Of a stretch of DNA of 64,000 nt, positions 36,370 through 45,851 are shown one piece after another; positions within the stretch are counted from its first letter, which is position 1, and every line of letters begins with the position of its first letter. Below the pieces are notes generated by a model. That model was given only the letters and a program-made list of their open reading frames with translations. It made no database searches and was not told the DNA's origin. Origin of the DNA: Pararhizobium capsulatum DSM 1112 (lineage in GTDB: Bacteria > Pseudomonadota > Alphaproteobacteria > Rhizobiales > Rhizobiaceae); assembly GCF_030814475.1 (NCBI RefSeq), contig NZ_JAUSVF010000007.1, positions 1 through 64,000 of the forward strand. The letters run 5' to 3'. Made by a program: the position numbers and the translations under genes.

Positions 36370-37431
36370 ATGACCATCAAGAGCCTTTTGCTTGCTTCGG
36401 CAACCGCGCTTGCAGCTTTTCAGAACGCCACAGCAGCGGACGCCATTGTCGCGGCCGAGCCAGAGCCGATGGAATATGTTCGCGTCTGCGACGCATTCGG
36501 AAAAGGTTACTTCTACATACCGGGCACCGAGACCTGTCTGAAGATCGGCGGCTACGTTCGTTTCGATAATATGTTGGGTGAGAGCCCCTATAACGGGATC
36601 AACGACGGCTGGGTTGGCCATACCCGTGCCACGCTGCGCTATGACGCAGCCTCCGATACGGAATATGGTACGTTGCGTTCCTTTATCGAGCATCGTTGGG
36701 ATAACACGGATGGCGTGGAGAAGTTTACGCTGATCAGTTCCTATATCGAGCTGGGTGGCTTCCGCGCCGGCTATTCGGATTCGCGCTTCGACAAATGGCT
36801 GGATTCGGCCGGCAACATCATCAATGACGATGTCATCGATTACTCGCCAAACCGCACCCCTCAGGTGAGCTATGTCTACAAGACTGACAACGGCTTCGAG
36901 TTACTGATTGGCCTGGAAGAGGGCAACGGCACCTATAGTGCCGGCGGCACGACGGTCTACTACAAGGACGAAGACTGGCCGGATCCGCTGGCCGGCTTCA
37001 AGTACAAGCAGGATTGGGGCGGCATTTCCGCAATCATCGGCTACGACGCCCAGTCCGAAGAAATGGCAGCCAAGGCCCGCCTTGATCTGACCCTCAACGA
37101 TGTCTTCTCGATCTTCATCATGGGCGGCTATCAGTCTGGCTGGGATAATGAAGACGGCCCGGCAGGCTCGCGCCAGCGCAACTTCTTCGGTTCGTGGAAC
37201 GGCGAATGGGCAGCATGGAGTGGCTTTGCTGCCAAGGTAACTGACAAGGCTACGATCAATGGCCAGGCAGCCTATGAAGAAGACGGCACCTTCGCCGCAG
37301 CCCTGAACGTGGAATACAAGATGGTCTCTGGCTTCAAGATGATGCCGGAAATAAACTACACCGATTTCGGTGGCGTGCGTGGCGACGGCAATGCCTTCGG
37401 CGGCACCGTCCGCTTCCAGCGAGATTTCTGA
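36370..37431 (+). CDS. Outer-membrane porin (RopA/Omp2b type)
   Basis: 353 aa from ATG 36370. Signal peptide MTIKSLLLASATALAAFQNA ending near ATA-ADA, then the alphaproteobacterial porin signature EPEPMEYVRVCDAFGKGYFY and GTETCLKIGGYVRF. Beta-strand repeats continue to the final VRFQRDF with the C-terminal Phe. The frame opens at 36247 but the signal peptide sets the start. A porin beside the decarboxylases would admit amino acids through the outer membrane; its own promoter is likely in 36082-36369. Confidence 0.93.
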   Translation: MTIKSLLLASATALAAFQNATAADAIVAAEPEPMEYVRVCDAFGKGYFYIPGTETCLKIGGYVRFDNMLGESPYNGINDGWVGHTRATLRYDAASDTEYGTLRSFIEHRWDNTDGVEKFTLISSYIELGGFRAGYSDSRFDKWLDSAGNIINDDVIDYSPNRTPQVSYVYKTDNGFELLIGLEEGNGTYSAGGTTVYYKDEDWPDPLAGFKYKQDWGGISAIIGYDAQSEEMAAKARLDLTLNDVFSIFIMGGYQSGWDNEDGPAGSRQRNFFGSWNGEWAAWSGFAAKVTDKATINGQAAYEEDGTFAAALNVEYKMVSGFKMMPEINYTDFGGVRGDGNAFGGTVRFQRDF

Positions 37432-37516
37432 TCAGCAGTGGCGTTGATGCAGGTGCTACGATCTCGACTGATACGAGCTGGCCTCGCCAGTAATTTTTTA
37501 CTATTGAGGGGTGTCT

Positions 37517-37876
37517 ATGACGCGAACATTGCTTTCGAACATGAATAAATCACAGCGAACGGTCGTGGCAATGGTGATTGCGGCCTGGGGAGCTATGGGA
37601 TTTTTCGACGTCCCGGCCGCCTACGCGCAAGAAGGTCCTTTTGGCGCGTTTCCGATTGTTATCACATGTGAAAACAAAGGCACCCAACTCGCCTTCTACT
37701 TTTCTAAACTCGCGAAAGACGGCACGGCCACATACCTGGCCACAGACAGGCTTGCCGGCACGATCACATTGGGCGGGCACGCACAGGCGGTCGGTGGCTC
37801 GGAAGGAGGGAGCTGCTTGGGGAAAACCCTCGAACAGTTGCGGGCATCGGGCCAAGCACACGATCTCAAACCCTAG
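37517..37876 (+). CDS. Exported hypothetical protein
   Basis: 119 aa from ATG 37517, with GAGGGG six bases before. The N-terminus (SQRTVVAMVIAAWGAMGFFD then VPAAYAQEG) is a signal peptide with likely cleavage after AYA. The mature part has two Cys (ITCENKG, GSCLGK) and no recognised domain. Lies 85 bases after the porin gene in the same direction. Confidence 0.65.
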   Translation: MTRTLLSNMNKSQRTVVAMVIAAWGAMGFFDVPAAYAQEGPFGAFPIVITCENKGTQLAFYFSKLAKDGTATYLATDRLAGTITLGGHAQAVGGSEGGSCLGKTLEQLRASGQAHDLKP

Positions 37877-37972
37877 TTGGCATGGGTATTCCGCGCCAGA
37901 TGGCGTCCAAGCGGTTAACGGACGGATCGCTCCTGATCTGATCGAGGCAAAAATGAGGAATGGAGCCATGAT

Positions 37973-38158
37973 TCAGCGAGACCCTGAGCGATAAAATATC
38001 CTCACCTTGCGCCGCTGGATCCACTCGAACAGGCCGTCTTCGAAATGCTTCTGAAATCTCCGTGAGCGAATGATTTGAGACATTAGCTGCTTGCGGCCAT
38101 GGTGCCAGCGTGATCGGCAGAAGCCTTCCTGATCGACCTCCAAGCCGTCCCACCACAC
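37973..38158 (-). CDS. Hypothetical 61-aa protein
   Basis: Highly basic (MWWDGLEVDQEGFCRSRWHH ... FQKHFEDGLFEWIQRRKVRI). Not recognised. No strong ribosome site; could be a fragment. Confidence 0.3.
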   Translation of the reverse strand: MWWDGLEVDQEGFCRSRWHHGRKQLMSQIIRSRRFQKHFEDGLFEWIQRRKVRIFYRSGSR

Positions 38159-38206
38159 ATAATCGCCAAAAATACTCGGGAATTTTGCACCGATTGGTTT
38201 GTTTTA

Positions 38207-38473
38207 TCAGGAGCGTTGGTTATCTTCCCCCAAGCGTAGCCGTTGGGGGAGGGATGTTGCTCCGGAGCTCGTTTTTTTGGGCTCGAGCATGTCCGCTGGC
38301 ATAGGTTTCCCGAACAAAAAACCCTGAACTTGGCTGCATCCTTCCTCTCGCAGGAAATCGAGATCGGCCATCGTCTCGACGCCTTCGGCAAGGACCTCAA
38401 TGTCGAGTTCAAGAACATCATTCGGATGGCGCCAGCCGTGGCGGCATTGCTTGACCAGTTGCGGCAAGCGCAA
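38207..38473 (-). pseudogene. EAL-domain phosphodiesterase C-terminal relic
   Basis: [20 protein letters not shown] then [18 protein letters not shown] is the end of an EAL cyclic-di-GMP phosphodiesterase domain. The catalytic EAL motif and everything before it are missing; the upstream end meets the duplicated 75-aa gene at 38523. Confidence 0.75.
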
Positions 38474-38522
38474 AACGTTGTGCTTCTCTTCGATGGCCGT
38501 GACGTCCTGAAAGCCTGTGGGG

Positions 38523-38750
38523 TCAGCGATCCTCTTTGTCTCGTGAGGCCCGTTCTTTGGTGATTGGTTGACGGGACAGTGGGTTTCCGAATTGACCTTG
38601 ATCCAGGCGAAACCGTTCCCTTTCGGCGATCATGTCCCGTACCTGGGCGATCTGGAGAGGATAGCCATCACCACCGGTTCTGCGGTTCTTTTCCTCGAGA
38701 ACTCGCAAGGCACTTCGAAGCGTCCTGAGTTCGTCATCGATATCCGCCAC
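38523..38750 (-). CDS. Hypothetical 75-aa coiled-coil protein, copy B
   Basis: Copy of the product at 22103. GTG start at 38750 with AAGGAG before it. Differs by several substitutions (PLQIAQ versus PFQITQ, QPITKE versus GPINKE) and keeps the helical core and the [16 protein letters not shown] segment. Conserved between copies, so probably functional. Confidence 0.6.
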   Translation of the reverse strand: MADIDDELRTLRSALRVLEEKNRRTGGDGYPLQIAQVRDMIAERERFRLDQGQFGNPLSRQPITKERASRDKEDR

Positions 38751-39009
38751 AATTCAGCTCCTTCGCCGACAACATCGCCGCTATGGCGCTTACAGAGATG
38801 GCTGTTCATCCATCAAACAACACGGCAATCGGGTCGACCGCATTGTTGGTTCTTTTACCGAGTCAACCGTAGCAGCCGGGACCAGGCCATATCCGCACCT
38901 TTTGATTTCTTTGGCAACCGGGCCTTCGGGGCGGAGAGCCATCAAACTCCGTTGCTGGTTGGTTCGCGCGACGAACCGAGGGAGGTAGCTAAGTTCGGTT
39001 CCCAGCTGC

Positions 39010-39564
39010 ACACAGTATGTGAATTCAATTTTTGCTAGCATTTTTTCAGTTGTGCAATATTCTTTCTGCTTCAGTTATAGTTGCGGAGGCCTTATGAGTG
39101 CGACGCTGAGCTGGATAGCCGAAAATAATCGCCGATGGGTGGGAATGCTTGGTCGGCATCCGGTCGCAACGATCATCCAGTTGCAGGAGCCACAAGGCCA
39201 GTGGCTGTGGTCGGAGAACCTTACAAAGCTCGGCGGCTTCCAGCGCTCGCATAGTTTCACCGATGCGCAAAAAGCGGCCGAAGGAAACGTCCGCGCATGG
39301 CTTGAGGGTGCTGGCCTACCGACTGCGTCAGGTTAAATGGTCCCGGCATTTGATGGATTTGACCATTCTCGTCTTACGCACTGGGCGGAGCCCGCGACAC
39401 GCAAGCCCAACTCAAAGGACAGAGACCATAAATCGTCGCATTCCATCGATTTGGAGACGAAGTAGGGTCCTTCAGAAGTTGAGCCGTACGCCAATGACAT
39501 TTGCATTGGAGGCGCCGTGCATGTCGCCGAGCGTCCCCCAGGCTCCGGACCGGTGGTGAAGCCG
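39010..39564 (+). repeat. Large duplication, blocks 6-7, copy B
   Basis: Matches 24283-24790 with a 57-bp insertion (about 39390-39446). In this copy the lipid A deacylase gene is complete. Confidence 0.85.
39094..39336 (+). CDS. Hypothetical 80-aa protein, copy B
   Basis: MSATLSWIAENNRRWVGMLG onwards, with GGAGG before the ATG. About 90% identical to copy A at 24372 by eye; differences are spread along the protein. Not recognised. Confidence 0.62.
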   Translation: MSATLSWIAENNRRWVGMLGRHPVATIIQLQEPQGQWLWSENLTKLGGFQRSHSFTDAQKAAEGNVRAWLEGAGLPTASG

Positions 39565-40107
39565 CCAGAAGAAATCGACGTCGGGAATGGTGTCGAAGGA
39601 AAGGTTCAACTCGGGGCCGAGATAGAAAAGCGTTCTGGCGTCCCCGTTGTGTTCCAGCTCGTTCTGGCGCTCCCGCCCCTCCTGGGTATGCGTGACATAG
39701 CTGATGCCAAACGTAAAGGCTGGCGAGATACGGACAGCGTCGCCAATCTCGAAACCGTCGTAGCGCCCGACGAGGCCGCCCCAGAATTCCGCATTCGGAT
39801 GCCCGCCAAATCTTCCGGCGAGCCCCGCTTCTAGTCCGAACTTGAAGGAGCCCATCCTTGCCGGGAACAACTGGTAGCCGAGGCCGACGATCGGGAGGTC
39901 GGCGGATGTGGCACCGAAAGGATTAGCTGCGTGGAGCATGTCCGCGTCGACCATCGCGCCGCCGAAGACGAATACCGCCTGATCGACGTCGTTGTTCTGT
40001 GCCTGCGCATCGGTTATTCCCAACAGCGACATCGTGGCAGCGCCGAGCAGCAGAGCAAGCGGGATGGCAGTTGAAGCCTTCATATCGGATCTATTCCTGG
40101 ACTTCAT
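39472..40107 (-). CDS. PagL-like lipid A deacylase (acyloxyacyl hydrolase family)
   Basis: 211 aa from ATG 40107 (CGGAGAAAAC before it). Signal peptide MKSRNRSDMKASTAIPLALL...DAQAQN. The mature protein is a beta-barrel pattern ending with FFWRLHHRSGAWGTLGDMHG and SNANVIGVRLNF: the His-x-Ser pair (HRS) and terminal Phe fit PagL 3-O-deacylases that remodel lipopolysaccharide at the outer membrane. The only complete copy; a 3' relic sits at 24699. Possibly part of an envelope-adaptation set with the acid island. Confidence 0.75.
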   Translation of the reverse strand: MKSRNRSDMKASTAIPLALLLGAATMSLLGITDAQAQNNDVDQAVFVFGGAMVDADMLHAANPFGATSADLPIVGLGYQLFPARMGSFKFGLEAGLAGRFGGHPNAEFWGGLVGRYDGFEIGDAVRISPAFTFGISYVTHTQEGRERQNELEHNGDARTLFYLGPELNLSFDTIPDVDFFWRLHHRSGAWGTLGDMHGASNANVIGVRLNF

Positions 40108-40507
40108 GTTTTCTCCGGCGGGCGTGTGCATCCACCTTGCGGAAGTCCGCCTAATAATTCTTGAATAGGCATGGCAGCGAGTCCAACAATCGCTATCCAG
40201 TCGTGGCCGACTTTCTCCAATACACGCTTCAAGGGATAATCCCGGCAACGAATCATCATGGGGAAGCTATCGTTTTGTTCTTGATAGCAGGAGAACGTTT
40301 CGGTTCATTTTAGAGAATAGCTAAAAGCCCTCGTATATGCGTGCCGAAGCCCGCGCCTCCATATGGGAAAGGTAAAACCTGTCACCGAAAATAGCTTCGT
40401 CACCCATATTTCGCCCTCCCATAGCTGCTGCAACATTCGACTACGTCGTCGACCACCACGGACGGAAGTTCCTTTCGAGGCGAGCGGTTCGTCGTGCTGG
40501 TGTATAG
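40108..40507. other. Intergenic with a short repeat
   Basis: A piece near 40160-40200 resembles 40685-40730 (CGCTATCCAGTCGT motif). Otherwise no coding signal seen. Confidence 0.35.
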
Positions 40508-40780
40508 CTAGCCTAGCGACTCGAGGCGCCTGACGACAAGGCGGACTCGCTGTTCGCCGCGGTGCTTCCAGACGGCGCCGGTCAATTGGTCCTGGTATCC
40601 AAGCTCGACCAGGCCCGCTTCAACGAGCTGCTGGCAACGTAAGCGGGTCCCGTTCGCGGCTGACTTGCTCACCTTTTCTCCAGGGATGCCTGCAACGATG
40701 GCCGCGAGATCAGTAATCGCTATCCAGTCGTCGCAAGAGCGCCGCGGTCGTCGGCGAGGGAGGCGAGTTTTGGCCCACAT
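40508..40780 (-). CDS. Hypothetical 90-aa protein, possible winged helix
   Basis: DWIAITDLAAIVAGIPGEKV then TRLRCQQLVEAGLVELGYQD resembles a winged-helix architecture with a basic C-terminal strand (RVRLVVRRLESL). The N-terminus is Arg-rich and the start uncertain. No homologue recognised. Confidence 0.4.
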   Translation of the reverse strand: MWAKTRLPRRRPRRSCDDWIAITDLAAIVAGIPGEKVSKSAANGTRLRCQQLVEAGLVELGYQDQLTGAVWKHRGEQRVRLVVRRLESLG

Positions 40781-40859
40781 CGCCTCTATGCTGGACAGTT
40801 CGCGGTACCGGTGTCGCGTGTTGACGGTTTCTTATTGACTACGTGCGACAAGACGAGAG

Positions 40860-40985
40860 GTGTAGAAGTTCTGCGGACGCGCCGGTCGATTTCGCTGCTG
40901 GACGTGAGCGCCGCCGGCGCGGTTTCGGGCCTCTGCCGCCGCTCAAAATCGCCCGTTCCTCGATGGGGAATTGAGGACATTGCCC
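40860..40985 (+). repeat. Dispersed about 115-bp element, copy 4
   Basis: Shares GTTCTGCGGAC and the GACGTGAGCGCCGCCGGCGC core with the 19045, 26085 and 47582 copies. Confidence 0.6.
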
Positions 40986-41096
40986 CTTCAGGCTCATGTC
41001 AGAAAAGTTCAGTTTGATCGCGTGATAGTGAAAACTATCGCTGGCGAAGGTCCCCGTCTTTGCCGGTGTTCTCTCCGCCTCCAAATCAGGCGGGGT

Positions 41097-41130
41097 AAGC
41101 CAGTGGTTGCCGCAGCCACTGGCTTTTTAA
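41097..41130 (+). terminator. Rho-independent terminator
   Basis: AAGCCAGTGG/CCACTGGCTT 10-bp stem, then TTTTTAA on the plus strand. No plus-strand gene was recognised before it. Confidence 0.75.
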
Positions 41131-41697
41131 TCTCCATCGCCGCGTGGATCCGTCGCCATCGAGGGCGGACGAAGGCTTCAATCACCCACCTGTCTCGTGT
41201 CGGCAGGCGGAATAGAGATCATGATCTCCTGATTTGAATGGGCGACCGCCGGTCAATGGTGGTCGCCCACCAGGAAGCAAGGATGGGCTTGCTTCGCTGT
41301 CCTCCTGCCCGCGGGGTTCACCTTTGAGCGCGAGGGTAAAGCTAGCGTTTGGGGTTGGGTTGCTAGCACTGTAAATAATAGCTTACGGTTGAAACGGCAA
41401 ACAGTCCGACAATGGGCGGCTGAGAAAGGGGAGGCCATCCCCAATTGGATTAGACGCGCTGCGCTGTTGTTTGTCCGTGCATAATCCGTTCGGCAACCGT
41501 TCGTGCTTTGAAGAAAACCAAGTTTCTTACCATCAAGTGAACAAATTGCGATTCAGCTCGGCGCCAAACGCGGTGATGCCGAACGTCCACCAGCAGGCGA
41601 TACAATCGTTCGGCGTCACCGCGATCTCGCCCCGTGCGCTATCGCTCAGAAACTCTCAAGCTGAGAGCGCAGCCGTCTCAGCGATCAGGTCAGTCCA
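41131..41697. other. Intergenic, nothing recognised
   Basis: No supported gene on either strand. Confidence 0.35.
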
Positions 41698-42216
41698 TCA
41701 ATGTTTCAGGCACTTGGCTCCCATTTCCATCGCTTTGTACGTCCCCTTCAGGTCTACGACAAATGTTGCCGTGGTTTTCGGAAAAACGATCATTTCGTAT
41801 TTTTTAGCGATGTCGCGCTTGAAATTCGGGTCGTTGGCCAAGATATAGCCGCCGGAATAGCCACCTTTGAGTTCGCCATGCGTGCTGGTGGCGAGACCGC
41901 TATAGAGTTTACCTCCGACGTCAACGAACACTTCCGTCACCGTGCCGTTCTGAAAGCCGATATCCGCCTTCGTGAACACGCCTAGATAACCGACCTCCTG
42001 ATTGGCTGTGACACCCATTTGGACTGAACCCATGCCGTAATCCCGCACGATCAAGCAATCGCCGCGGGTTTGATTTTCATAGACGGTCCAGCCCTCGACT
42101 TCTCCATATTTGACAAGCACGTCGGTTGCACTGGGGACGGGTGTTTGTGCGGTGGTCGCAGTTGCGGATAAGAGCGATGCTGACATCGCGGCGATAACAG
42201 TCAGGACGTTTCTCAT
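41698..42216 (-). CDS. Exported hypothetical protein
   Basis: 172 aa from ATG 42216. MRNVLTVIAAMSASLLSATA then TTAQTP is a signal peptide. The mature part has two Cys (RGDCLIV; final AKCLKH), likely a disulphide, and a beta-rich middle (WTVYENQTRGD, GTVTEVFVDVGGKL, KYEMIVFPKTTATFVVDLKG). Not recognised; possibly envelope-related. It lies between block 5-7 and block 3 copies. Confidence 0.65.
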   Translation of the reverse strand: MRNVLTVIAAMSASLLSATATTAQTPVPSATDVLVKYGEVEGWTVYENQTRGDCLIVRDYGMGSVQMGVTANQEVGYLGVFTKADIGFQNGTVTEVFVDVGGKLYSGLATSTHGELKGGYSGGYILANDPNFKRDIAKKYEMIVFPKTTATFVVDLKGTYKAMEMGAKCLKH

Positions 42217-42538
42217 TGGTAACCCTTTTTTTGTGTGCTGTCTGACTTGATCCGTGGCGAGGATCAGCGCGATCCCACGTGAGAACCAGAAAAAATCAGT
42301 GTCAAAAAAACCAAATTTGAGGCGGTCGAGAAATTCTGTGGGCACTGCTCAGGGGGCTCGACTTCCGCGATATCAGATGGTCGGAACTTCACATTCCGGT
42401 CGCATGGATCGTAACCGAGAACGAGCCTACATCTACTTCATAAAGAATAGAAATGGAATTTCGGGCGGCGACCCAAAGGCGACGCGATGGGGGGACGAAC
42501 TACAAGCTCACCACGGCCGGCCTGAACTTCACCAATGC

Positions 42539-43020
42539 CTAAAAACCGAAAATACGACGAAGGAACGTTCGTTCAGGGGAGGGTGGTTGAAGCGCCGCCA
42601 ACGCAGCTTTCAACGACGACAGCCTTTTGGCGATCTGGTGGTGTTCCAAGCTGGTCGCGAAATTGTGGAGCAGTCGATCAATGTCGGCACATTCCAACTG
42701 CGATTGCGCCATAGCAAATCGCCTGCTGATCTCTGGCTCGGAAAGTTTGTTCATCTCGGCTTCGAGATCGAAAAAACGGGAGAAGAAACTTGGGTGCTTG
42801 AAGTCTATGTTCTGAGACAGAAGAATATCTGCTGCCAGGAACGTAATTTTTTGGTCAAGGCGATACTCGTACATGCCTTTGCCTCTTTGAAAATCTCTCC
42901 AATATCGAGATATTGAAGCACAGGCTCCGCAATGCTTCCATACGCTAGAATCATTTCTTGCGTGCCCGTGTCGTTTTTGTCACGGCCGGAGGCGACCTGC
43001 CTGGCGACTACGATGTTCAC
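42539..43020 (-). pseudogene. 161-aa operon gene 5, copy B, frameshifted
   Basis: Loss of one GATA unit near 42863 splits the frame into 111- and 71-codon pieces, otherwise nearly identical to 19983-20468. Confidence 0.85.
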
Positions 43021-43271
43021 CCTCCTTCGCCCTTCGAAACCTTATCGATCGCCAATTGCTGTTCTATAAGGTCTCTGGCGGCGAGGAATACTCCGCTCGC
43101 ATCGTTGGCTTGGCCCTCTTCAAGCATCAGTAACGCATCCTCATAGATTTCACGTTCAGCCTGCTCACTGACGGCGCCTATTCGTCGAAGATGGGCCATC
43201 AGAGCGGCGACGGTTGCTGAAAGGGAAAGAGCAACGGCTCCGGCAGAAAGCAAGGCACGGTCATGCTGCAT
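43017..43271 (-). CDS. 84-aa operon gene 4, copy B
   Basis: Intact copy of 20465-20719 with a few substitutions (DRALLSAGAVALSLSATVAA; VSEQAEREIYEDALLM). Overlaps the decayed gene 5 by four bases. Confidence 0.6.
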   Translation of the reverse strand: MQHDRALLSAGAVALSLSATVAALMAHLRRIGAVSEQAEREIYEDALLMLEEGQANDASGVFLAARDLIEQQLAIDKVSKGEGG

Positions 43272-43273
43272 CG

Positions 43274-43581
43274 TCAGGGCTCCTTGATGCGATTATACGT
43301 TGCGTCCGACACCATCTTGAACGTGCTGATCGTGTCGGCTGCATCGAGCAGGGCGTCTTTCGCCTCGTCGGGCGGTAGTCCCTTGCTCTGGCCGATGCAG
43401 TCTGACGGTAGATAACGACGTCTCGGCGTAGGCGGTTCTGCTCGGCGTCGATTTGCTGGTGCATGTCTCGGATCGTGTCGACTGACCGGTCCAGCAATTG
43501 GCTTACCTCGGTCGCGCCCAGCGTCTCGACCTCGTTCCCGGCCCTTAAAAGCTCAGCAATGAAGTCGGTGGTGTGGGTCAT
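43274..43581 (-). pseudogene. 102-aa operon gene 3, copy B, frameshifted
   Basis: DFIAELLRAGNEVETLGATE opens it, but a missing C near 43381 shifts the frame after about residue 66, giving an unrelated tail. Confidence 0.85.
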
Positions 43582-43649
43582 TCAATCGAGGCTCCCTCCA
43601 ACGCAAACGATCCAAGGCCGCGCGGCTCATCCTGCCAGGCGGCCTGATG

Positions 43650-43925
43650 CTATTCGATCTGGTCGTTTGCCTCGTACCACTCGTTGGATTCGGCCTTCAA
43701 ATGTTCCAGGACAATCCGGGTAACAATTGCAGCTATGTGTTCAAGTTCACGGGAGATTTGCGTTGGGGCAAGCGGTTGCATGCCCAATGCCTTGTCGTTC
43801 TCCGACAGCGGAGCGAGGTCGTATTTAAGGCTGAGCGCGATCGCGTTGATTTGGGCAAGATCGCGTAACACCGCTGCGAGGGCTTTGCCTTGGAAGGGGC
43901 GATTGGCGTTGGCGGCCTCAATCAT
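43650..43925 (-). CDS. 91-aa operon gene 2, copy B
   Basis: Intact; near identical to 21100-21375, starting at ATG 43925 with the same eight-base overlap. Differences are single residues (GKALAAV for GNALAAV, ISRELEH for ISSELEH). Confidence 0.62.
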   Translation of the reverse strand: MIEAANANRPFQGKALAAVLRDLAQINAIALSLKYDLAPLSENDKALGMQPLAPTQISRELEHIAAIVTRIVLEHLKAESNEWYEANDQIE

Positions 43926-44253
43926 CGCCGTCCTCGCGATCATCCCGAATTCCGAACGGATCAAGGCCTCGCAGGACAAGAACGCGATTGACGGTCGCGA
44001 CCGAAAGGCAAGCCCATAAATCGTCCAGGGCTTCTGCGGCTTCGGAAAGCCGGGTGTCGGCATCGATGTCCTCTGCGAGAAGATTGACGATCTCATCGAA
44101 CCTCTGCGCCAGCCTCTCGACATCGCGATAAAGTTGAGACGCGGTTTGAAGAGGAAGGTCGGGCTTCGATAGCAGGATCGTCGCCTCTTCGGCTTTGATC
44201 CTGACAATCTCGTGTTGTTCCGTCAGTTTGGCATGCCAGTCAGTCGCAATCAT
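43918..44253 (-). CDS. 111-aa operon gene 1, copy B
   Basis: Intact; identical at the protein level to 21368-21703. The TTGACA-CTCGCG box before it is conserved. Confidence 0.66.
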   Translation of the reverse strand: MIATDWHAKLTEQHEIVRIKAEEATILLSKPDLPLQTASQLYRDVERLAQRFDEIVNLLAEDIDADTRLSEAAEALDDLWACLSVATVNRVLVLRGLDPFGIRDDREDGDD

Positions 44254-44502
44254 CTATCGCCCCACGCCTTATACGCGCAACCTGCCATAATGCACGCGAG
44301 TGTCAAGCAAGGCTGTTCCCGATCCGGTACTTCGGGCCATTGGGAGCAAGGATTTTTGCCTTCTGCCCCTGAAATTTCAGGGTTACGTCATTCGATTTTT
44401 TCAGCGACGGTTAAAGAGCGCTTATAAGGCCCCAAATTGGTCTTCAGTCACTCCCTGTGAGGACCACTTCACCGAGCGCCCGGTTCCCCAACCGGATTTG
44501 AG

Positions 44503-44530
44503 CCACCCTGCAAGCACTCACGCAGGGTGG
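44503..44530. terminator. Hairpin (possible terminator)
   Basis: CCACCCTGC/GCAGGGTGG 9-bp stem with a 10-base loop; TTCC follows on the plus strand. Orientation unclear. Confidence 0.45.
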
Positions 44531-44636
44531 TTCCATTTCCTGCGCCGCTGCGATTGGCGTGGAGTAAGGGCCGCCACACCGCCAATGCTGAGACGATCTA
44601 ACGTTTCTTTTCCTTCGCGTCTGGGGAGTGCGCAGC

Positions 44637-44777
44637 ATGGGCGCCTTCACCCCATCAATTCGCCTGAGATTTATCGCCTGGTTTGATGATATCCGCGATC
44701 ACCTCGCCGAGAATACGATGCAGGTTTTTCGCGGTTCCAAGGTCGACGAAGCGCTCGATTTTCTCGAACACGAGTGA
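44637..44777 (+). CDS. Hypothetical 46-aa protein
   Basis: Short frame MGAFTPSIRLRFIAWFDDIR ... MQVFRGSKVDEALDFLEHE, with GGGGAG 11 bases before the ATG. A hydrophobic/basic N-terminus and an acidic C-terminal helix. Too short to assign; included because of the ribosome site and protein-like composition. Confidence 0.45.
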   Translation: MGAFTPSIRLRFIAWFDDIRDHLAENTMQVFRGSKVDEALDFLEHE

Positions 44778-45220
44778 CCACTCAAGCACGGCGAGCGCTA
44801 CGAGCGCGCTGTTACCGCCTGTCGCAGGGCTCTATGCCTGAGCGCGTCGAGCGCGGTTGCTCGCGAAGCTTTTGTTGCGGCCTGTTTTGAAGCAGGAATG
44901 GCGAATATCCAGGGTGTCATCCCTCACGCGAACAATTCCCAAAAAGGAGATCGTACGCCGTAGGCAACCGGCAGCGCCCGAGCAAGGCGGTTTGGCCTTT
45001 TGTTTTAGTTAGCTGTTTGAAGGCTGCTAGTACGATCACGACCAGTGCTGGGGCTGCAACGCTTCAACAATCCTCTGCACCCGTTCGATCCTGGCCAAGA
45101 CGCACCGCTTCCTGGTCCCGTGAGACAAGACGACAGACGCGAAGTTCTATCCCGGGCGGGACTGCTCGAATGCGTCGAGACCGGAGAAACCTGTCTCTTC
45201 GGCTATCGAGTTAACCATCA
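44778..45220. other. Intergenic, nothing recognised
   Basis: No supportable gene. A short stretch near 45115 weakly resembles the dispersed element upstream region. Confidence 0.3.
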
Positions 45221-45463
45221 CTAGATCACGAAGAAATCCGCGTTGGTGAGTGTCAGATTGGCGCTCAATGTGGCGAAGTGGATGCCCCCACCAGCGACGC
45301 TGCCATTGGCATCATAGTAGAGTGCGCCGGTGTCCTTTTCGTAAATGATGCGATCGCTGCTGTCGCCAGCAAAGCCGGTCGAATTCGACGCGAACGCACC
45401 GGATGCGAGTGTCCCCACCGCAGCCAGTGCCGTGAAGATGGCGTTCTCAAGGCGGATGGCGTC
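45221..45463 (-). pseudogene. RTX-type secreted protein C-terminal relic
   Basis: Minus-strand frame reads IRLENAIFTALAAVGTLASG, then DSSDRIIYEKDTGALYYDAN and TNADFFVI: the C-terminal end of a type I-secreted calcium-binding protein, with the D-R-I-I-Y-x-x-x-T-G-A-L-Y-Y-D signature. The repeats and N-terminus are missing. Confidence 0.75.
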
Positions 45464-45635
45464 GGCGGCGACAAGGCGGGGAATATTGGGATTGAAAGCA
45501 ACGCGGCGGCGACAGCTCCCTTCGCGTCAATGTTTTGGCTCCGATCAACAGGTGTAAGACCTCCCCCAATTGGGTGATGTGTGAATATATCATTTAGCTA
45601 AAATACCTCTCATTCTGAGAGATAGCGAGGCGATC

Positions 45636-45851
45636 GTGGAAACAATTGACGCCGAGTTGGAGAGCGCCTTCTTTGTGTACAATCCGGAGCGCCGAACGAT
45701 AACGATCGTGCTGGACGATTCCCTCACGGTGCTTGGCCCGTTTAAAAATGAAGACGAGGCATCCACCGCGGCCCTCGAGTTCTGTATGGGACACCACGGT
45801 GCCCCTCATCGTTCCTTGAGGCACAAGAGGTTGCGAGCGACGCTCCACTGA
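45636..45851 (+). CDS. Hypothetical 71-aa protein
   Basis: GTG start at 45636 with GCGAGG before it. METIDAELESAFFVYNPERR then TITIVLDDSLTVLGPFKNED suggests a small beta-rich domain and a basic tail (RHKRLRATLH). Not recognised. Confidence 0.5.
   Translation: METIDAELESAFFVYNPERRTITIVLDDSLTVLGPFKNEDEASTAALEFCMGHHGAPHRSLRHKRLRATLH

Larger units (their letters stand above)
42538..44329 (+). repeat. Large duplication, block 3, copy B
   Basis: Matches 19982-21779. Two of its five genes carry frameshifts. The right side is interrupted by about 117 bp not in copy A before the shared CTCCCTGTGAG segment resumes at 44449. Confidence 0.92.
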
